A DNA stretch of 59,407 nt from Chloroflexota bacterium. Lineage in GTDB: Bacteria > Chloroflexota > Anaerolineae > J102. The DNA is taken from positions 1 through 59,407 of the forward strand of contig JAKOVD010000114.1 of the NCBI GenBank assembly GCA_029782215.1. Direction: 5' to 3'. A program made the position numbers and the translations under genes. This document shows, piece after piece, positions 27,901-38,700 of the stretch (position 1 is its first letter; every line of letters begins with the position of its first letter). Below the pieces are notes generated by a model that was not told the DNA's origin, ran no database searches, and worked only from the letters and a program-made list of their open reading frames with translations.

Positions 27901-28843
27901 CGGTCTGGACCTGGCAAGCGCGCTGGATGCACGACGCGATCTCGCCCACGCTTACCGGCTGCGCGGTACCATTCACACTGGCCTGGGCATGCTCGACGAG
28001 GCGGTCGAGGATTATGACCTGAGCCTGGACCTGATCCGAGCCCTGGGCGATCTTGTCCAGCAAACCCGGGCGGACAACAGTCTTGGCGCTGTCTACTACT
28101 ACAAGGGTGACTGGGACCAGGCGGTTATCCACTACCGGCGAAGCCTTGAGGTGGCCGAGCAGATCGGCGATGTGGACCAACGGGCGACGGTGGCCAACAA
28201 CCTGGGCGAGATCTACCTGATCCGCGGGCAGTTTGCGGAGGCGGCCGGGCAGTTTGAGAACTGCCTGGCCACCTGGCGCCGTACCGGCTTCCGGCTGGGC
28301 GTGGCGCTTTCCCACTACAACCTGGCTCAGACCCGCGTCTACCGCAAGGAATGGCGGCAGGCGCTGGATCACCTTGAGCAAAGCTTGCTGGTCCTGGGCG
28401 AGCTTGGCTCGCGTGACTGGTTGGCGGCCGAAGTCCACCGGCTGCTGGCCGAGGTGCGCTTGGGCCAAGGCCAATGGGAGGCAGCGTGGGACGAGTGCCA
28501 GCTTTCGCTGCAGATCGCGACGTCCCAGGAGCTGAAGCTGGTGGAAGGCAATGCCCGGCGGGTCCTTGGGCACTGGTACGGCGTCCAGCACCGCTGGGAG
28601 GAAGCCGAACGCGAGCTGCGCGCAAGCCTGGAGCTGGCCCAGAGCCTGGGCATGAGGATGGAGCAGGGGCAGGCCCTTGTCGAGCTTGCCCTGCTCTACA
28701 CCCTGGAAGCGCGCCTGGGGGCGGGCACCGGCCCTGACATCGACCGTGTGGAGGATCTGCTACGCCAGGCTGCGGCGCTGTTCCGCGAGCTTGGCGCCGA
28801 ATGGCACCTTGCCAATGCTCAAGCGCTGATGGTAAATAAGTGA
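24917..28843 (+). CDS. Class III cyclase / AAA ATPase / TPR protein, soluble adenylyl cyclase-like
   Basis: This 1308-residue cytoplasmic protein has two cyclase homology domains, a P-loop ATPase and TPR repeats. Domain C1 (~25-200) keeps both metal-binding Asp (D32 in VDISGFT, D82 in FAGDAF). Domain C2 (~230-400) lacks the first Asp but keeps the substrate-base Lys (DKGG, K280) and the transition-state Asn/Arg pair (N347 and R351 in VVNLSAR). Together they could form one cyclic-AMP-producing active site, as in mammalian soluble adenylyl cyclase. Walker A GEPGIGKSR is at 446-454. TPRs fill ~850-1290 (EQAGDIYTNTGEYDQALERYQQ). It begins 69 bases after fdhD on the same strand and may be co-transcribed. 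Cyclase activity is inferred, not shown. Confidence 0.88.
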   Translation: MTVRRLVPDLILQQHAAGKARGHFRAAALFVDISGFTKLTETLMQHAKDGAEVLTDVLNDIFGPVVAEVYRQGGFISTFAGDAFTALFPMRRRHACDRAVQTAFFIGDFFTAHRQVSTRYGEFTLAVKLGLALGDADWGIWGAENLHTFYFRGSAIDDSATSEHHASAGQIVATGAVLASLQGAVEAAPLDDHFLLSAFVKGPVATPKRLPAVDLASLRQFFSETVIDLPQRAEFRDVCSVFISFEGDADEATLDAFATAALSGAHRYGGYFNKVDFGDKGGVALVLFGAPVAHEDNVRRALDFVLALQTETKGLQWRAGLTFGTVYAGIIGAEERCEYTAIGDVVNLSARLMMKAEWGDVWLSAPTYEVLKSLHEFDDLGPHTFKGKAEAQRVYRWRRHREATGARFFEGQLIGREQELAVLEEFVTPIFGPAGGAFAGVAYVFGEPGIGKSRLVYELRQRLLAGSAMRWAFCPAEGVLRQSLNPFAHFLRNYFAQSAEQPVDENKARFESGLQALMDRLPSAGADTAELVRELDRTRSMLGALLNLYWAGSLYEMLEPKLRFANTLTALVTLFKAESRVQPLVIEVDDGHVLDVDSQALLELLVRDVEGYPIAVVIDSRYADDGSKALFSFGSGVPVTVIDLGELSRPGIKAFAGQVLDAPVGEDVVALLAERTNGNPFFIEQLALDLRERRLLAADPQGDGHLHLAAAQSAEVPASITAVLISRLDRLAADVKQVVQTASVLGREFELSVLARMVAQWLRDDMRFRHNVAVAETQDVWLPLAEMRYIFKHALMRDSAYDMQLRARLRDLHLLAAQVIELVHADELTAHYVDLAHHYEQASEAAKAQFYLLRAADFTKANYQNTLALSLYERLLKYLAAGDPLRVYVHEQAGDIYTNTGEYDQALERYQQGTADLQAVSDDALVATKLPDLYRKVGSVFTSKGDYEVALSWLQRAEGAVREPTGADMARIHTATAGVLYRQGKANDALEKCQSGLDLASALDARRDLAHAYRLRGTIHTGLGMLDEAVEDYDLSLDLIRALGDLVQQTRADNSLGAVYYYKGDWDQAVIHYRRSLEVAEQIGDVDQRATVANNLGEIYLIRGQFAEAAGQFENCLATWRRTGFRLGVALSHYNLAQTRVYRKEWRQALDHLEQSLLVLGELGSRDWLAAEVHRLLAEVRLGQGQWEAAWDECQLSLQIATSQELKLVEGNARRVLGHWYGVQHRWEEAERELRASLELAQSLGMRMEQGQALVELALLYTLEARLGAGTGPDIDRVEDLLRQAAALFRELGAEWHLANAQALMVNK

Positions 28844-28937
28844 TACGTGCAGAAAGGAGTGTTTTTACGTAACTGATCTATGATTTAGACGTCTTCGTAT
28901 ACAAATGAGCCCCGCATTCACGAGAGGAGATGTTACT

Positions 28938-31900
28938 ATGCCCACCAAGCAAAACGCAGTGTCGCCGCGATGGGCGGCATTCGTCGTGGTCGCTGCGGCA
29001 ACCGCGCTGCTCTTCCTGATGGGCGCATACGGGGTGACGGCGATGGACGCCTCGAGGGAGGGTGAGCGCAGCACTGCGCATGCGGGCGCAGCCGTTGTGC
29101 ATGCGGGCGCAGCCGCTGTGGGACCGGGGGGAATCCAGGCCAGCGGCACGCTGGTGCTCTTCAAGTTCAACGACTTTAACCTGGACGGTGTGTTCAACGG
29201 GATCGACACGCCGGTCGCCGGCGTCACGTTCACCTTGCAGTTTCCGCCTTCTCTTGGCTCCCAGCAGTGGGTGAGCGCCACGGACGGCGACGGCGAGATC
29301 TTCTATCCCGCCCTGGACCCTGAGACCTATACCGTTACCGAGCAGGTGCCCACCGGCTACACTCCTACCACGCCAAGCGAACAGGTCATCACGATGACGG
29401 ATGGCGCCAACATGGCCGTGGACTTTGGCAACGCCGAGATTCCCGGCGCCTTGTATGTTCACGTGTTTCTGGACCGCAATGGCAATGGCGTGCAGGGCGC
29501 CGGGGAACCCGACCTCCCTGGCATCCTGTTCTCCAGCTCGTCGGCGTGCGGCCAGAGCGCCAATGGCACGAGCGACACCTCCGGCGATGTGCTCTGGGCC
29601 AATCGCTGTGTCGGCGTCTGGACCGTGACGGAGTCGGTGCCATCCGGTTTCGTTGCCACGACCCCGACGATCGTCAACAACGCCGTGGTGGCCTCGGGCC
29701 AGACAACGCAGGTGAAGTTCGGCCTGCGCGCCCTGGGGCGCCTGGATGTAACCAAGTTCGAGGACAAGAATGGCAATGGCGCCCGCGACGCGGGCGAGCC
29801 GGGCTGGCAAGGCGTGGTGATGCAGTGGAGCAATGAATGGGGCCAGACGGGCCAATGTACGACGAATGCCAGCGGCCTTTGCGGCGCCCCCAGTGTTCCC
29901 GAGGGCGTGTACACCGTGACTGAGATCCTGCCTGTCTACTCGCAAGCGGTCTTGGGCACGCAGTTGACGAGCACGGTGCCGCCCGGCGCTACGGGGGCGG
30001 TGGTTTTCGCCAACCGGCGGCTGGGCAGTCTGCACATCACGAAGTACGAGGATCGTAACGGCAATGGGGTGCGCGACCAGGGCGAGCCCCTGTGGGCAGG
30101 GGTGCAGATGGACTGGGAGAACCAGTATGGCGAGAACGGGTCGTGCACGACAGACGGTGTTTCGGGGTGCACGGCCGCGTTCGTGCCAACCGGGGCGTAC
30201 ACGGTGACGGAGGTACTGCCGCCGTTTGCCGTGCCGGTGGCAGGGTTGGTGGCCAATGCCAGCGTCGTGCAGGGACAGACGGCGCAGGTGGCATTTGGGA
30301 ACCGCTGGCAAGGGGGGCTGAGGGTATTCAAGTTCGAGGACCGCAACGGCAACGGCGTGCAGGATGTGGGGGAGGATCCGTGGCCGGGAGTGGGTATGAG
30401 CTGGGTGAACCAATGGGGCGATAGCGGGAGCTGCACCACCGACGGCAACGGCCTATGTGAGTTTGCAAACATGTACAGCGGGGTGTACACAGTGACCGAA
30501 ACGCTGCCACCGTTCAGCATGGCGGTGAGCGACGCGGTGCAGAGCGTGAGTGTGACGGGAGCGCAAACGGTGACGGTGTTGTTTGCGAATCGAAGCATGG
30601 GAGCGTTGGTGGGGCACGTGTACTTTGACGTCGATGGCGACGGGGTGCAGGATGGGGGTGAGGCGGCGATGGCGGGCATGACGGTTTCGTATGAGAACGA
30701 GTACGGCGAAACGGATGCAAAGGCGACCGGCGGTGCGGGCGATGCTTCGTGGTCAGAGGTGGCCGTCGGCAACTACGATGTCGATGTGCAGGTGGAACCG
30801 GGCTGCCTGGTGACCCCCGTGGCGCCGGTGAACACCGATGTGACGGTAGGTCAGACGACCACCGTGGTCTTTGGCGTTCGCTGCCTTGTTTACATGCCGC
30901 TGCTGCTGCAGGAGAAGCCGTACGGGACGCCCACACCGACACCCACCGCCACCCCGACGGCGACGCCGACACCCACCGCCACCCCGACGCCGACCGAAAC
31001 GCCGACGCCGACCATCACCCCGACACCCACGGAAACACCGACGCCCACCGTCACACCGACGGCGACGCCGACGCCCACGGACACCCCAACGCCGACCATC
31101 ACCCCGACGCCCACGACGACGCCCACAGCCACGTCCACACCCACAAGCAGCCCCACGCCCACGACCACGCCGACGCCTCCGTCCGGTGAGATCCAGGTGC
31201 CGCATCCCAAGGGCGTCGCCGTGGATGAAGCGGCCAACCGTATCTACGTCGCCAGCCGCAGCACGAATTCGCTCTACATCATCAATGGGGCCACGCACGG
31301 GTTGATCAAGCAGCTTGCGGTGGGCCAACTGCCGTGGGGTGTCGATGTGAATCCTGTCACGCGCAGGGCCTACGTGGCCAACGCCGGCAGCGGTACGGTC
31401 TCGGTGGTGAACATGGACACGATGCTGGTGATCCAGACGATCAACGTCGGCGCCGGGTCGGAACCCGTGCAGGTGGCCGTGAACCGGACGACGAACCGCA
31501 TCTATGTGGCCCTCCACACCGCCAGCCAGGTCAAGGTCATCGACGGCGCCAGCAACACGGTCGTGGCGACGGTGAACGATATCCACTCCGCCTTCGACGT
31601 GGTCGTGGATGAGGGGCAGAACATCATCTTCGCCAGCGAGCGGGATGCAGGCTATATCGCTGCCATCAACGGCGTGACCAACACCGAGATCTACAGCTTG
31701 CGGACGTATCCAGGGGGTGAGCCGTATGCGCTTGCCCTCGATCCCGTACTGAAGCGCCTTTACGTTGTGTTTGCGCCCTACAGCACCCTGGTGCTGGACC
31801 GTCGCGGCATCCCGGTGAGCGGCTACATGCCGATCGTGGAGGCTGATGGCCTCCAGAAGCAGAGTGCAGGCGACCCCAACAAGATCGCCGTGTTCGAAGT

Positions 31901-32180
31901 CAAGCCGATGGGCCTGGGCCGGTACACGACGTTGACGGCGGGGCAGGCGGGAGCGGACGGCGGCATTGGCATCGCCGCCAACCCGGCTACGGGCAGCCTT
32001 TTTGTCAGCAACGCCGCCGCCAATTCCGAGTCGGTGTTTGACGGCCAGACGTTGTTGAACGTGGCGACCCTGCCGATGCCAGGCAACCCCGGCGACATCG
32101 GCATCAACAGCATTCTCGGACGCGTCTACACCAGCAACCGCAGCGCCAACGTGGTGAAGATGGTGCTGGACACCTGGTAG
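28938..32180 (+). CDS. Giant exported adhesin-like protein: six SdrD-type domains, Pro-Thr stalk, beta-propeller
   Basis: This 1080-residue protein has an N-terminal signal/anchor ([19 protein letters not shown], ~16-34). Six consecutive SdrD/Cna-B-type domains (~57-655) follow; most carry a calcium-binding loop of the form DRNGNGVxDxGEP (e.g. [17 protein letters not shown]) and end in YTVTE...L. A short VYMPLLLQ motif (30888-30911) follows the sixth. Next come a Pro-Thr stalk (~663-750) and a C-terminal YVTN/NHL-type beta-propeller (~755-1080; [36 protein letters not shown]). ATG 28938 is chosen for GAGGAGA just upstream. The role is probably surface attachment or ligand binding, by analogy with staphylococcal Sdr proteins. 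No sortase motif is seen. Confidence 0.85.
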   Translation: MPTKQNAVSPRWAAFVVVAAATALLFLMGAYGVTAMDASREGERSTAHAGAAVVHAGAAAVGPGGIQASGTLVLFKFNDFNLDGVFNGIDTPVAGVTFTLQFPPSLGSQQWVSATDGDGEIFYPALDPETYTVTEQVPTGYTPTTPSEQVITMTDGANMAVDFGNAEIPGALYVHVFLDRNGNGVQGAGEPDLPGILFSSSSACGQSANGTSDTSGDVLWANRCVGVWTVTESVPSGFVATTPTIVNNAVVASGQTTQVKFGLRALGRLDVTKFEDKNGNGARDAGEPGWQGVVMQWSNEWGQTGQCTTNASGLCGAPSVPEGVYTVTEILPVYSQAVLGTQLTSTVPPGATGAVVFANRRLGSLHITKYEDRNGNGVRDQGEPLWAGVQMDWENQYGENGSCTTDGVSGCTAAFVPTGAYTVTEVLPPFAVPVAGLVANASVVQGQTAQVAFGNRWQGGLRVFKFEDRNGNGVQDVGEDPWPGVGMSWVNQWGDSGSCTTDGNGLCEFANMYSGVYTVTETLPPFSMAVSDAVQSVSVTGAQTVTVLFANRSMGALVGHVYFDVDGDGVQDGGEAAMAGMTVSYENEYGETDAKATGGAGDASWSEVAVGNYDVDVQVEPGCLVTPVAPVNTDVTVGQTTTVVFGVRCLVYMPLLLQEKPYGTPTPTPTATPTATPTPTATPTPTETPTPTITPTPTETPTPTVTPTATPTPTDTPTPTITPTPTTTPTATSTPTSSPTPTTTPTPPSGEIQVPHPKGVAVDEAANRIYVASRSTNSLYIINGATHGLIKQLAVGQLPWGVDVNPVTRRAYVANAGSGTVSVVNMDTMLVIQTINVGAGSEPVQVAVNRTTNRIYVALHTASQVKVIDGASNTVVATVNDIHSAFDVVVDEGQNIIFASERDAGYIAAINGVTNTEIYSLRTYPGGEPYALALDPVLKRLYVVFAPYSTLVLDRRGIPVSGYMPIVEADGLQKQSAGDPNKIAVFEVKPMGLGRYTTLTAGQAGADGGIGIAANPATGSLFVSNAAANSESVFDGQTLLNVATLPMPGNPGDIGINSILGRVYTSNRSANVVKMVLDTW

Positions 32181-32206
32181 GCGGGCGAGTTCGCCCTAGA
32201 TTCTGA

Positions 32207-32244
32207 GGGATGCGGCGCCGGGCCATTGGCCGGCGCCGCATCCC
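32207..32244 (+). terminator. Strong hairpin after the SdrD/propeller gene
   Basis: Perfect 15-bp arms (32207-32221 and 32230-32244, GGGATGCGGCGCCGG and its complement) with an 8-base loop, 26 bases after the stop. There is no U-tract, so it may stop transcription only partly or with Rho. The remainder of 32245-32559 holds no gene or motif I can support. Confidence 0.6.
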
Positions 32245-32559
32245 AGCTTATGGACCACCGAACCGAGGCTGCGATTTTGCGGCACGGTTTCCTGGTCCTG
32301 GATGTGAAGACACTCATACTCCCCTGGCCTTGCCTTGCGCGTCTGAGGCGAACCTTGCTGACCCTTCAGCAGTTCGAGCCGCACGCAGCGAACACGGTTT
32401 CCTCATTCGTGGCGAGTGCTTCTGCCAGGCTAATGATTGGGCCGCAGAACCGAAAGACCGTCTCGGACAGCCGTATTCTATCCTGCGTGCGCCCCAAGTG
32501 ATGGGGATTCCAATTCGGACAGAGGTGCACGTCAAACGGTTGGGCATCCGGGACGCCGG

Positions 32560-32568
32560 TGCTATAAT
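32560..32568 (+). promoter_or_regulatory. Extended -10 promoter upstream of the C25-peptidase giant gene
   Basis: This is the third exact TGCTATAAT in the window. If used, the transcript starts near 32575 and has a ~160-nt leader to the ATG at 32737. A nearer ATG at 32599 would add 46 residues without signal-peptide character, so the leader interpretation is preferred. Confidence 0.5.
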
Positions 32569-32736
32569 CAGGCTCACCAGCGGCGATTGGGTTAGAGGAT
32601 GTTCGCTGGTGTACGGAAACGCGGCCGCGGCATTGCCCTATGGCCACCCGGTCGGCCGGACCGGACCAGGCGCTTTCCGTGTTCTGAATGTGCAGTTGCC
32701 GTCCTATTTCGTATATTCGTTACAAGCGAGCAACCC

Positions 32737-35700
32737 ATGAAATCGATTCCTAATGGCGTCAGGAAACCGCGTCGTCTCTGGTTGGCAGTCGTTGTCCTGG
32801 CTGTCTTGGCTGTTGCAGGCGTTTGGTGGCGTGCGGACATGCCCGTTGCGGCTGCGGTCACAGCGCCCTCTGGCCTTAGCGGCGGCCGTCAAGCGGTAGC
32901 GCAGGCGCCAGGCGCAGTTGGGCGCAGCGCCTCGATGGCGCCAGGCGCCGTCATCGATGTCACGACCACCGCTGATGTCGTTGACGCGCCTTCCTCCGAG
33001 CCGGGCTGCGACAGCATCACTGTGGAAAACCTGGCCACAGACCAGGGTGAAGATGGGAAAGTCAGCTTGCGCGAGGCCATCTGCGCCGCCAACAACACCG
33101 GCGGCCCCGACACGATCAACGTTCCGGCGGGAACCTATGCTCTCGACCAAAATGGGGCGGAAGGGGAAGGAACTGATAATGCGATTGGTGACCTGGACAT
33201 CACGGACAGCGTGACGATCGCCGGCGCCGCCGCAGCCACCACCATCATCGACGCCCAGAGTGAGAGCCGGGTATTCGACGTGTGGTGGGACTCAGACGTG
33301 ATCCTGTATGGTCTGACAATCACGGGCGGTGCGGCAACCGATGCGACCCTCAACGGCTCAGATGGAGGCGGCATTCAGTCTCACAGTGCCAACCTTGTGC
33401 TCGATCACGTCGTCGTAACCAGCAATGAGGCCGGTGCGTATGGCGGCGGCGTCTACCTGTACGGCGACAACTGTGGCGAGGGTGGTGGGTCAGCCGTCGC
33501 AGCCAAACGCGGTCCGAAATCAACCAGCTCTTTGTCTTGCGGTCTGGCGGTCATCGACAGCCGCATCGCGCACAACACAGCAGCGGATGGCGCCGGTGGA
33601 GGTGTATTCGTTGAATACTCCGAGGCCTTGTTCGAGAGAAGTCTGATCCAGGGCAACGCTGCTGAGCTGTCCGGCTACTACTCCTATCCTCCAGCGGGCG
33701 ACGGCGGCGGGATCGCGGTGAGCGATGGCTATGTGAACCTGATTAACAGTACCCTCAGTGGCAATCGCGCGGATGGCAGCGGCGGTGGTCTGGAGTCCCG
33801 GTCCTCCACCGTCGACTTCAGCAATGTCACCGTCACCGGTAACATTGCCGACTACGACAATGACGATTGGGGCGAGGGCGGCGGCGTCGCTGCGCCTGAG
33901 TACTATGGCGCGCTCAGCGCCATGACGGCGCCCGGCGATGCCTCGCAGGTTACACAGAGCAGTTTCTCGATTTGGGATAGCATCATCGCCGGCAACCAGA
34001 CCAAGCCCGATGGCTATGATGTGCCTTCGGACTGTGCACAGAATGGAGTGTATCCAAGCAGTTGGGATTCGTCGTACACCTTGATCGGCGACGATTCCGA
34101 GTGCGTCGGTGTTTTCGACAATGGGGGAGGGCAAGTTGGGAATATTGTCGGTGTTGACCCTCTGTTGAAACCCTTGGCGAACAACGGCGGCCCCACCTTC
34201 ACCCATGCTTTGGATGAAAGCAGTCCGGCGATCGATGCCGCTGATCCCACTGGCTGCACCGACCCGGATGGTGTTGACTTGCTCACAGACCAGCGCGGTG
34301 CGGGCTTCCCCCGCACCCTGGACGGCGATGGCAATTCCACCGCCATCTGCGACATGGGGGCCTATGAGGTCGCTGCCCCTAAACCGCCGACCCCTACCTA
34401 CACGTTCACCCCCTCGAAAACCTGGACGCCGACCAAGACGCCGACGCCGACCAAGACGCCGACACCGACCAAGACGCCGACACCGACCAAGACGCCGACA
34501 CGGACGCCGACTGCAACCCGCACGCCGACGGCTACGCCGGTCACGGTGGTCATTTCGGGCACCCTGGCGTTGATGAACAACTATCCTTTGGTGAACTTTA
34601 ACTATGTCCAGGTGTGGGGCTCCAATGATGACGTTTCGCGCGGCGATTTCCTGGAGAACCTTACCACCGATGTCACCGGTGCGTTTACCTCGACGCTGCC
34701 AGGCGCGCCTGGCTACGCCTTCTATCACCTCTATCTCGAACCGACGGGTCCCTGGACCGCGTACGACTTCGTTTCGGCCACGGCCGGGCCTGGGGGCACG
34801 GTATTCAGCAATCGCTGGATCCGGTTCGCCTATGGCGGCGGCGGCGCCCTGTTTACCGACAATCGCTTCGTGCTCCAACCAGCGCAGCCGACGGCGACGC
34901 CGACGCCAAACGATCCCCTCCAGACTGGACCCGACTACGTGGTCAACGCCGCCGGCGACGGCGATGACGGCCGCTGCAGCGTCCTGAACTGCACCCTGCG
35001 GGAAGCCATCAACGCCAGCAACGGTCAGGCCGGCGGGGCAAGCGCCCAGGCCGGAGCGGCTGCAACACGCATCCTCTTTGCTCTGCCGGGCGGCGCCGAC
35101 AGCATCCATCTCACCTCGGCACTGCCGGCCCTCACGGCGCCGGTCTCCGTGGTCGGGGGAAACGGCAAGATCCAGATTGACGGCAGCGGTGCGGGACCCA
35201 GCGCCGACGGCCTGGTGATCCTGGGGGGCAACACCCAGGTGCAGGGGCTGGTCATTGGCGGCTTCAGCGGCAACGGCATCGTCCTGGCGCAGAAGGGCGG
35301 CAACACCCTGATCGGCAACTACATCGGCACCTCGTTCAGCGGGATGAGCGCGGCGCCCAACGGCGGCGCCGGCATCCTGGTGCAGGGCAGCTCGCAGAAC
35401 GCCATTGGCGGCACCGCCGTGGGCACCAGCAACCTGATTTCGGGCAACGGCGGGCCGGGCGTGATCTTAACGGGAAGCAGCCAGGGCAATCAGGTGCTGG
35501 GCAACTTCATCGGCAGCAACGTCACTGGGACGGGCGCCATTGCCAATGCGGTGGGTGTGCGTATCGACGGCGCTTCCGGCAACCATGTCGGCGGCGCCGC
35601 ATCGGGAGCGCGCAACCTGATCTCTGGCAACAAGGGTGCGGGCGTTGAGCTCCGCGGCGGCGCCGCGGGCAACCAGGTGCAGGGCAACGTTATCGGCGGC

Positions 35701-38700
35701 GGCCAGGCCGCGACCACGCCGCTTGGCAACGCCGCCGGGGTGGTGCTCACCGGGGCCTCCGGCAACACCGTTGGCGGTGGGGCCAGCGGCGAAGGGAACA
35801 TCATCGTCGCCAACAGCGGGGACGGCGTGCACCTGACGGCGGGATCGACGGCGAACCAGGTGCAGGGCAACAGCATCGGCACCAACATCGGCGGCGCTGA
35901 CCTGAGGAATGGCGGCGTGGGGGTGCGCCTGGAGGGGGCTGCCAATGGCAACGCCGTAACGGCCAACGTCGTGGCCTTCAACAGCGGCGGCGGGATCATC
36001 GTCGATGGCGCGGTGAACAACACGCTTTCACAGAACAGCATTTATGACAACGCCGGACAAGGGATCGAGAACCGCAGCGGCGGCAACCAGGAGCTGGCCC
36101 CGCCCCAGGTGGCGGCGGCAGCCGGCGACAAGGTGACGGGCACCGCGCAGGCCAACGAGCAGGTGGAGGTCTTCGGCGATGACGCCAGCCAGGGGCGCTA
36201 TTACCTGGGCAGCACGACCGCCGACCCCTTCGGCAACTGGACGTTCATCGGTACGCTGCGCGGGGAGCAGATCACGAGCACAGCCACCGACGGCGCCGGC
36301 AACACCTCGGAGTTCGGCCCCTTTGCGGCGCGGACGCTGCCCTGCAATGATACCTACGAGTCCAACGACACCTGGTCGTTGGCCCATCCGCTGGCGCCGG
36401 GCGCCGTGATCGAGTCATACATCTGCACACCGAGTGACCTGGACTTCTACAAGGTGGCGGTGGCCGACCTGGAACCGGGGGCCACGATCGTGGCCAGGCT
36501 CCAGGACTTGAGCGCCGATTTCGACCTGGCCTTGTTCCGGCCCACTTTTGACCGCTCCGACAGCCTGGTGCCTGACCTGCCGCTGCAGAGCAACCGGACC
36601 GAGGACCTGCCGGTCAAATCGCTGCCGCTGCAGAACATCCCCTTGCAGAACATCCCGCTGCAGAATATCCCCTTGCAGAACATCCCGCTCCAGAACATCC
36701 CCCTCCAGAACATTCCGCTGCAGAACATCCCGCTGCAGAATATCCCCTTGCAGAACATCCCGCTGCAGAACATCCCGCTGCAGAACATCCCGCTGGTCAG
36801 CCACTCGGTCAACCCGGGGCTTCAGGATGAAACGGTGGCGGATCGCAGCCCGTATGCTTTCGACCACTACTACATTCTCGTGGCGGGGCACAACGGCGCC
36901 ACCAGCGGCAAGCCCTACAAGCTATCGATCGAGGTCGTACCGCCGCCGCCGGCCCCAACGTGCAGCCGGACTTTCTCCTACGAGGGCACGCCGGGGGCAG
37001 TGGATGAGCCCTATGCACCCAGCCAAACGCAGACCCTGTTCCTGGTGCCGAAGCAGCGCCTGGAGCAAATGTACGGTCCGGGGGCAGTGGCGCCGCTGAT
37101 CGCCAAGCTGCACGCGCTGGCGGCGCATGCCTCGGTCAAAGGGATGGTGCTGCCGCTGGAGGGCGACGATGCCGTGCGGAATGCCTACAACGCATGGGAT
37201 AATGGGCTGGTCTGCGACGTCGATGCCGCCAATGCGGTTGCCGGCGCCATCAAGAACCTGGTGGCCGTCGCGTTAAGCACCAGGCCGCAGGTCGCCAATA
37301 TCGTGGTGGTGGGCGACGACGAAATGGTGCCCTTCCGCCGCCTTCCCGACCTGGTGGAAACGGCGAATGAGAAAGAGTATGCGCCACAGTCCCTGCTGAA
37401 GACCGACACGGCCCTGTACACGAGCCTGTCGCAGGGATATCTGCTGACGGATGACTTCTATGCCGACTTTGAGCCAACGCAGTACCAGGGGCAGACGCTG
37501 TACGTGCCGAACTACGCCCTGGGCCGCCTCGTGGAGACGCCGGCCGAGATGGGAGGGCTGATCGACGACTATCTGACCCGCGGGGGGCAGCTTGCGCCGA
37601 CCAAGGGCCTGGTCATGGGCTATGACTTCCTCAAAGACAGCTCGGCCATGATCGCACAGTCGTTTGCCGATCAGGGTCTGAACACGACGGTGTTCAACAA
37701 CGACACCTGGACGGCGAATGACCTGCGGGGGGCATTCCTGGGCAGTCGCAACGACTTCACCTCCTTCAACGCTCACTTCACTCACTTCCTGCTGGGACCG
37801 GCCGATATCCAGGGGGGCGGCATCTTCTCAGCCACGGAGCTGGCGAAGTCGGCCACTGACCTGACGGGGACGGTGAACTTCTCGGTGGGCTGCCATTCCG
37901 GCCTCAATGTGTGCGATGTCTGCACGAGTCCGCTGGGGCTGGCCTTGGGCAGCGAGCTGGACTTTGCGCAGGCTTTTGCCCGCAAGCGGGCGGCGTGGGT
38001 GGGAAATACCGGCTTTGGCTACGGCGATGACGCGGCCGCCACGCTGTCGGAGGAGCTGCTCAGCACCTTCGCCCAGAACCTGGGCACTGCCGCCGCGCAG
38101 CGCATCGGCGAGGCATTCCGCCTGGCCAAACAGGACTACGCCCTCAACAACATGGGCGCCTACGGCCTTTATGACGAAAAGGTGCTGGCGGAGTCGACGC
38201 TGTACGGCCTGCCGATGTACCGGGTGACCGTGCCGCAGGTGCAGCCGGCGGCGCTGCCGGCGCTGCGGAGCCAGGGAACCGGTCCCAGACGGGTGGGCGA
38301 GGACTTGCTGCAGAAGACCTTCAGCCTCGAACCAACCTATTCGGTCGTGACGGGGCCGCAGGGCTCCTACTACGTCGGTGGGGGCGGCAAGCAGGCCATG
38401 CTCTACAATCCCATCCAGCCGCGGCTCGACGTGGATGTGAAATGGGACGGCCCGGAGCCCGTGGTGGCCCACGGCGCTCTGATGGTGAGCGCGGGGTATC
38501 ACGAAATCGACAACTTCGACCCCGTGATCACGATGCCAGTGACGGAGACCAATCGCTACGAGCCCAACTTCATCTACAGTGGCTGGCAGCCGGTGCAGCT
38601 TGCGCGCATCAACCACTTCGAGGCGCCGTCGGGCGTGGTGGAACGGTTGGTGATTGCCGCGGGCCAGTTCCTGCACGGAAGCGTCGACAGCACCGATCCC

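Noticed and set aside
32245..32559. Possible small gene in the gap before the C25-peptidase gene
   Set aside because: Open frames here lack ribosome-binding sites, recognisable domains or codon bias. I see nothing supportable beyond the hairpin and promoter.
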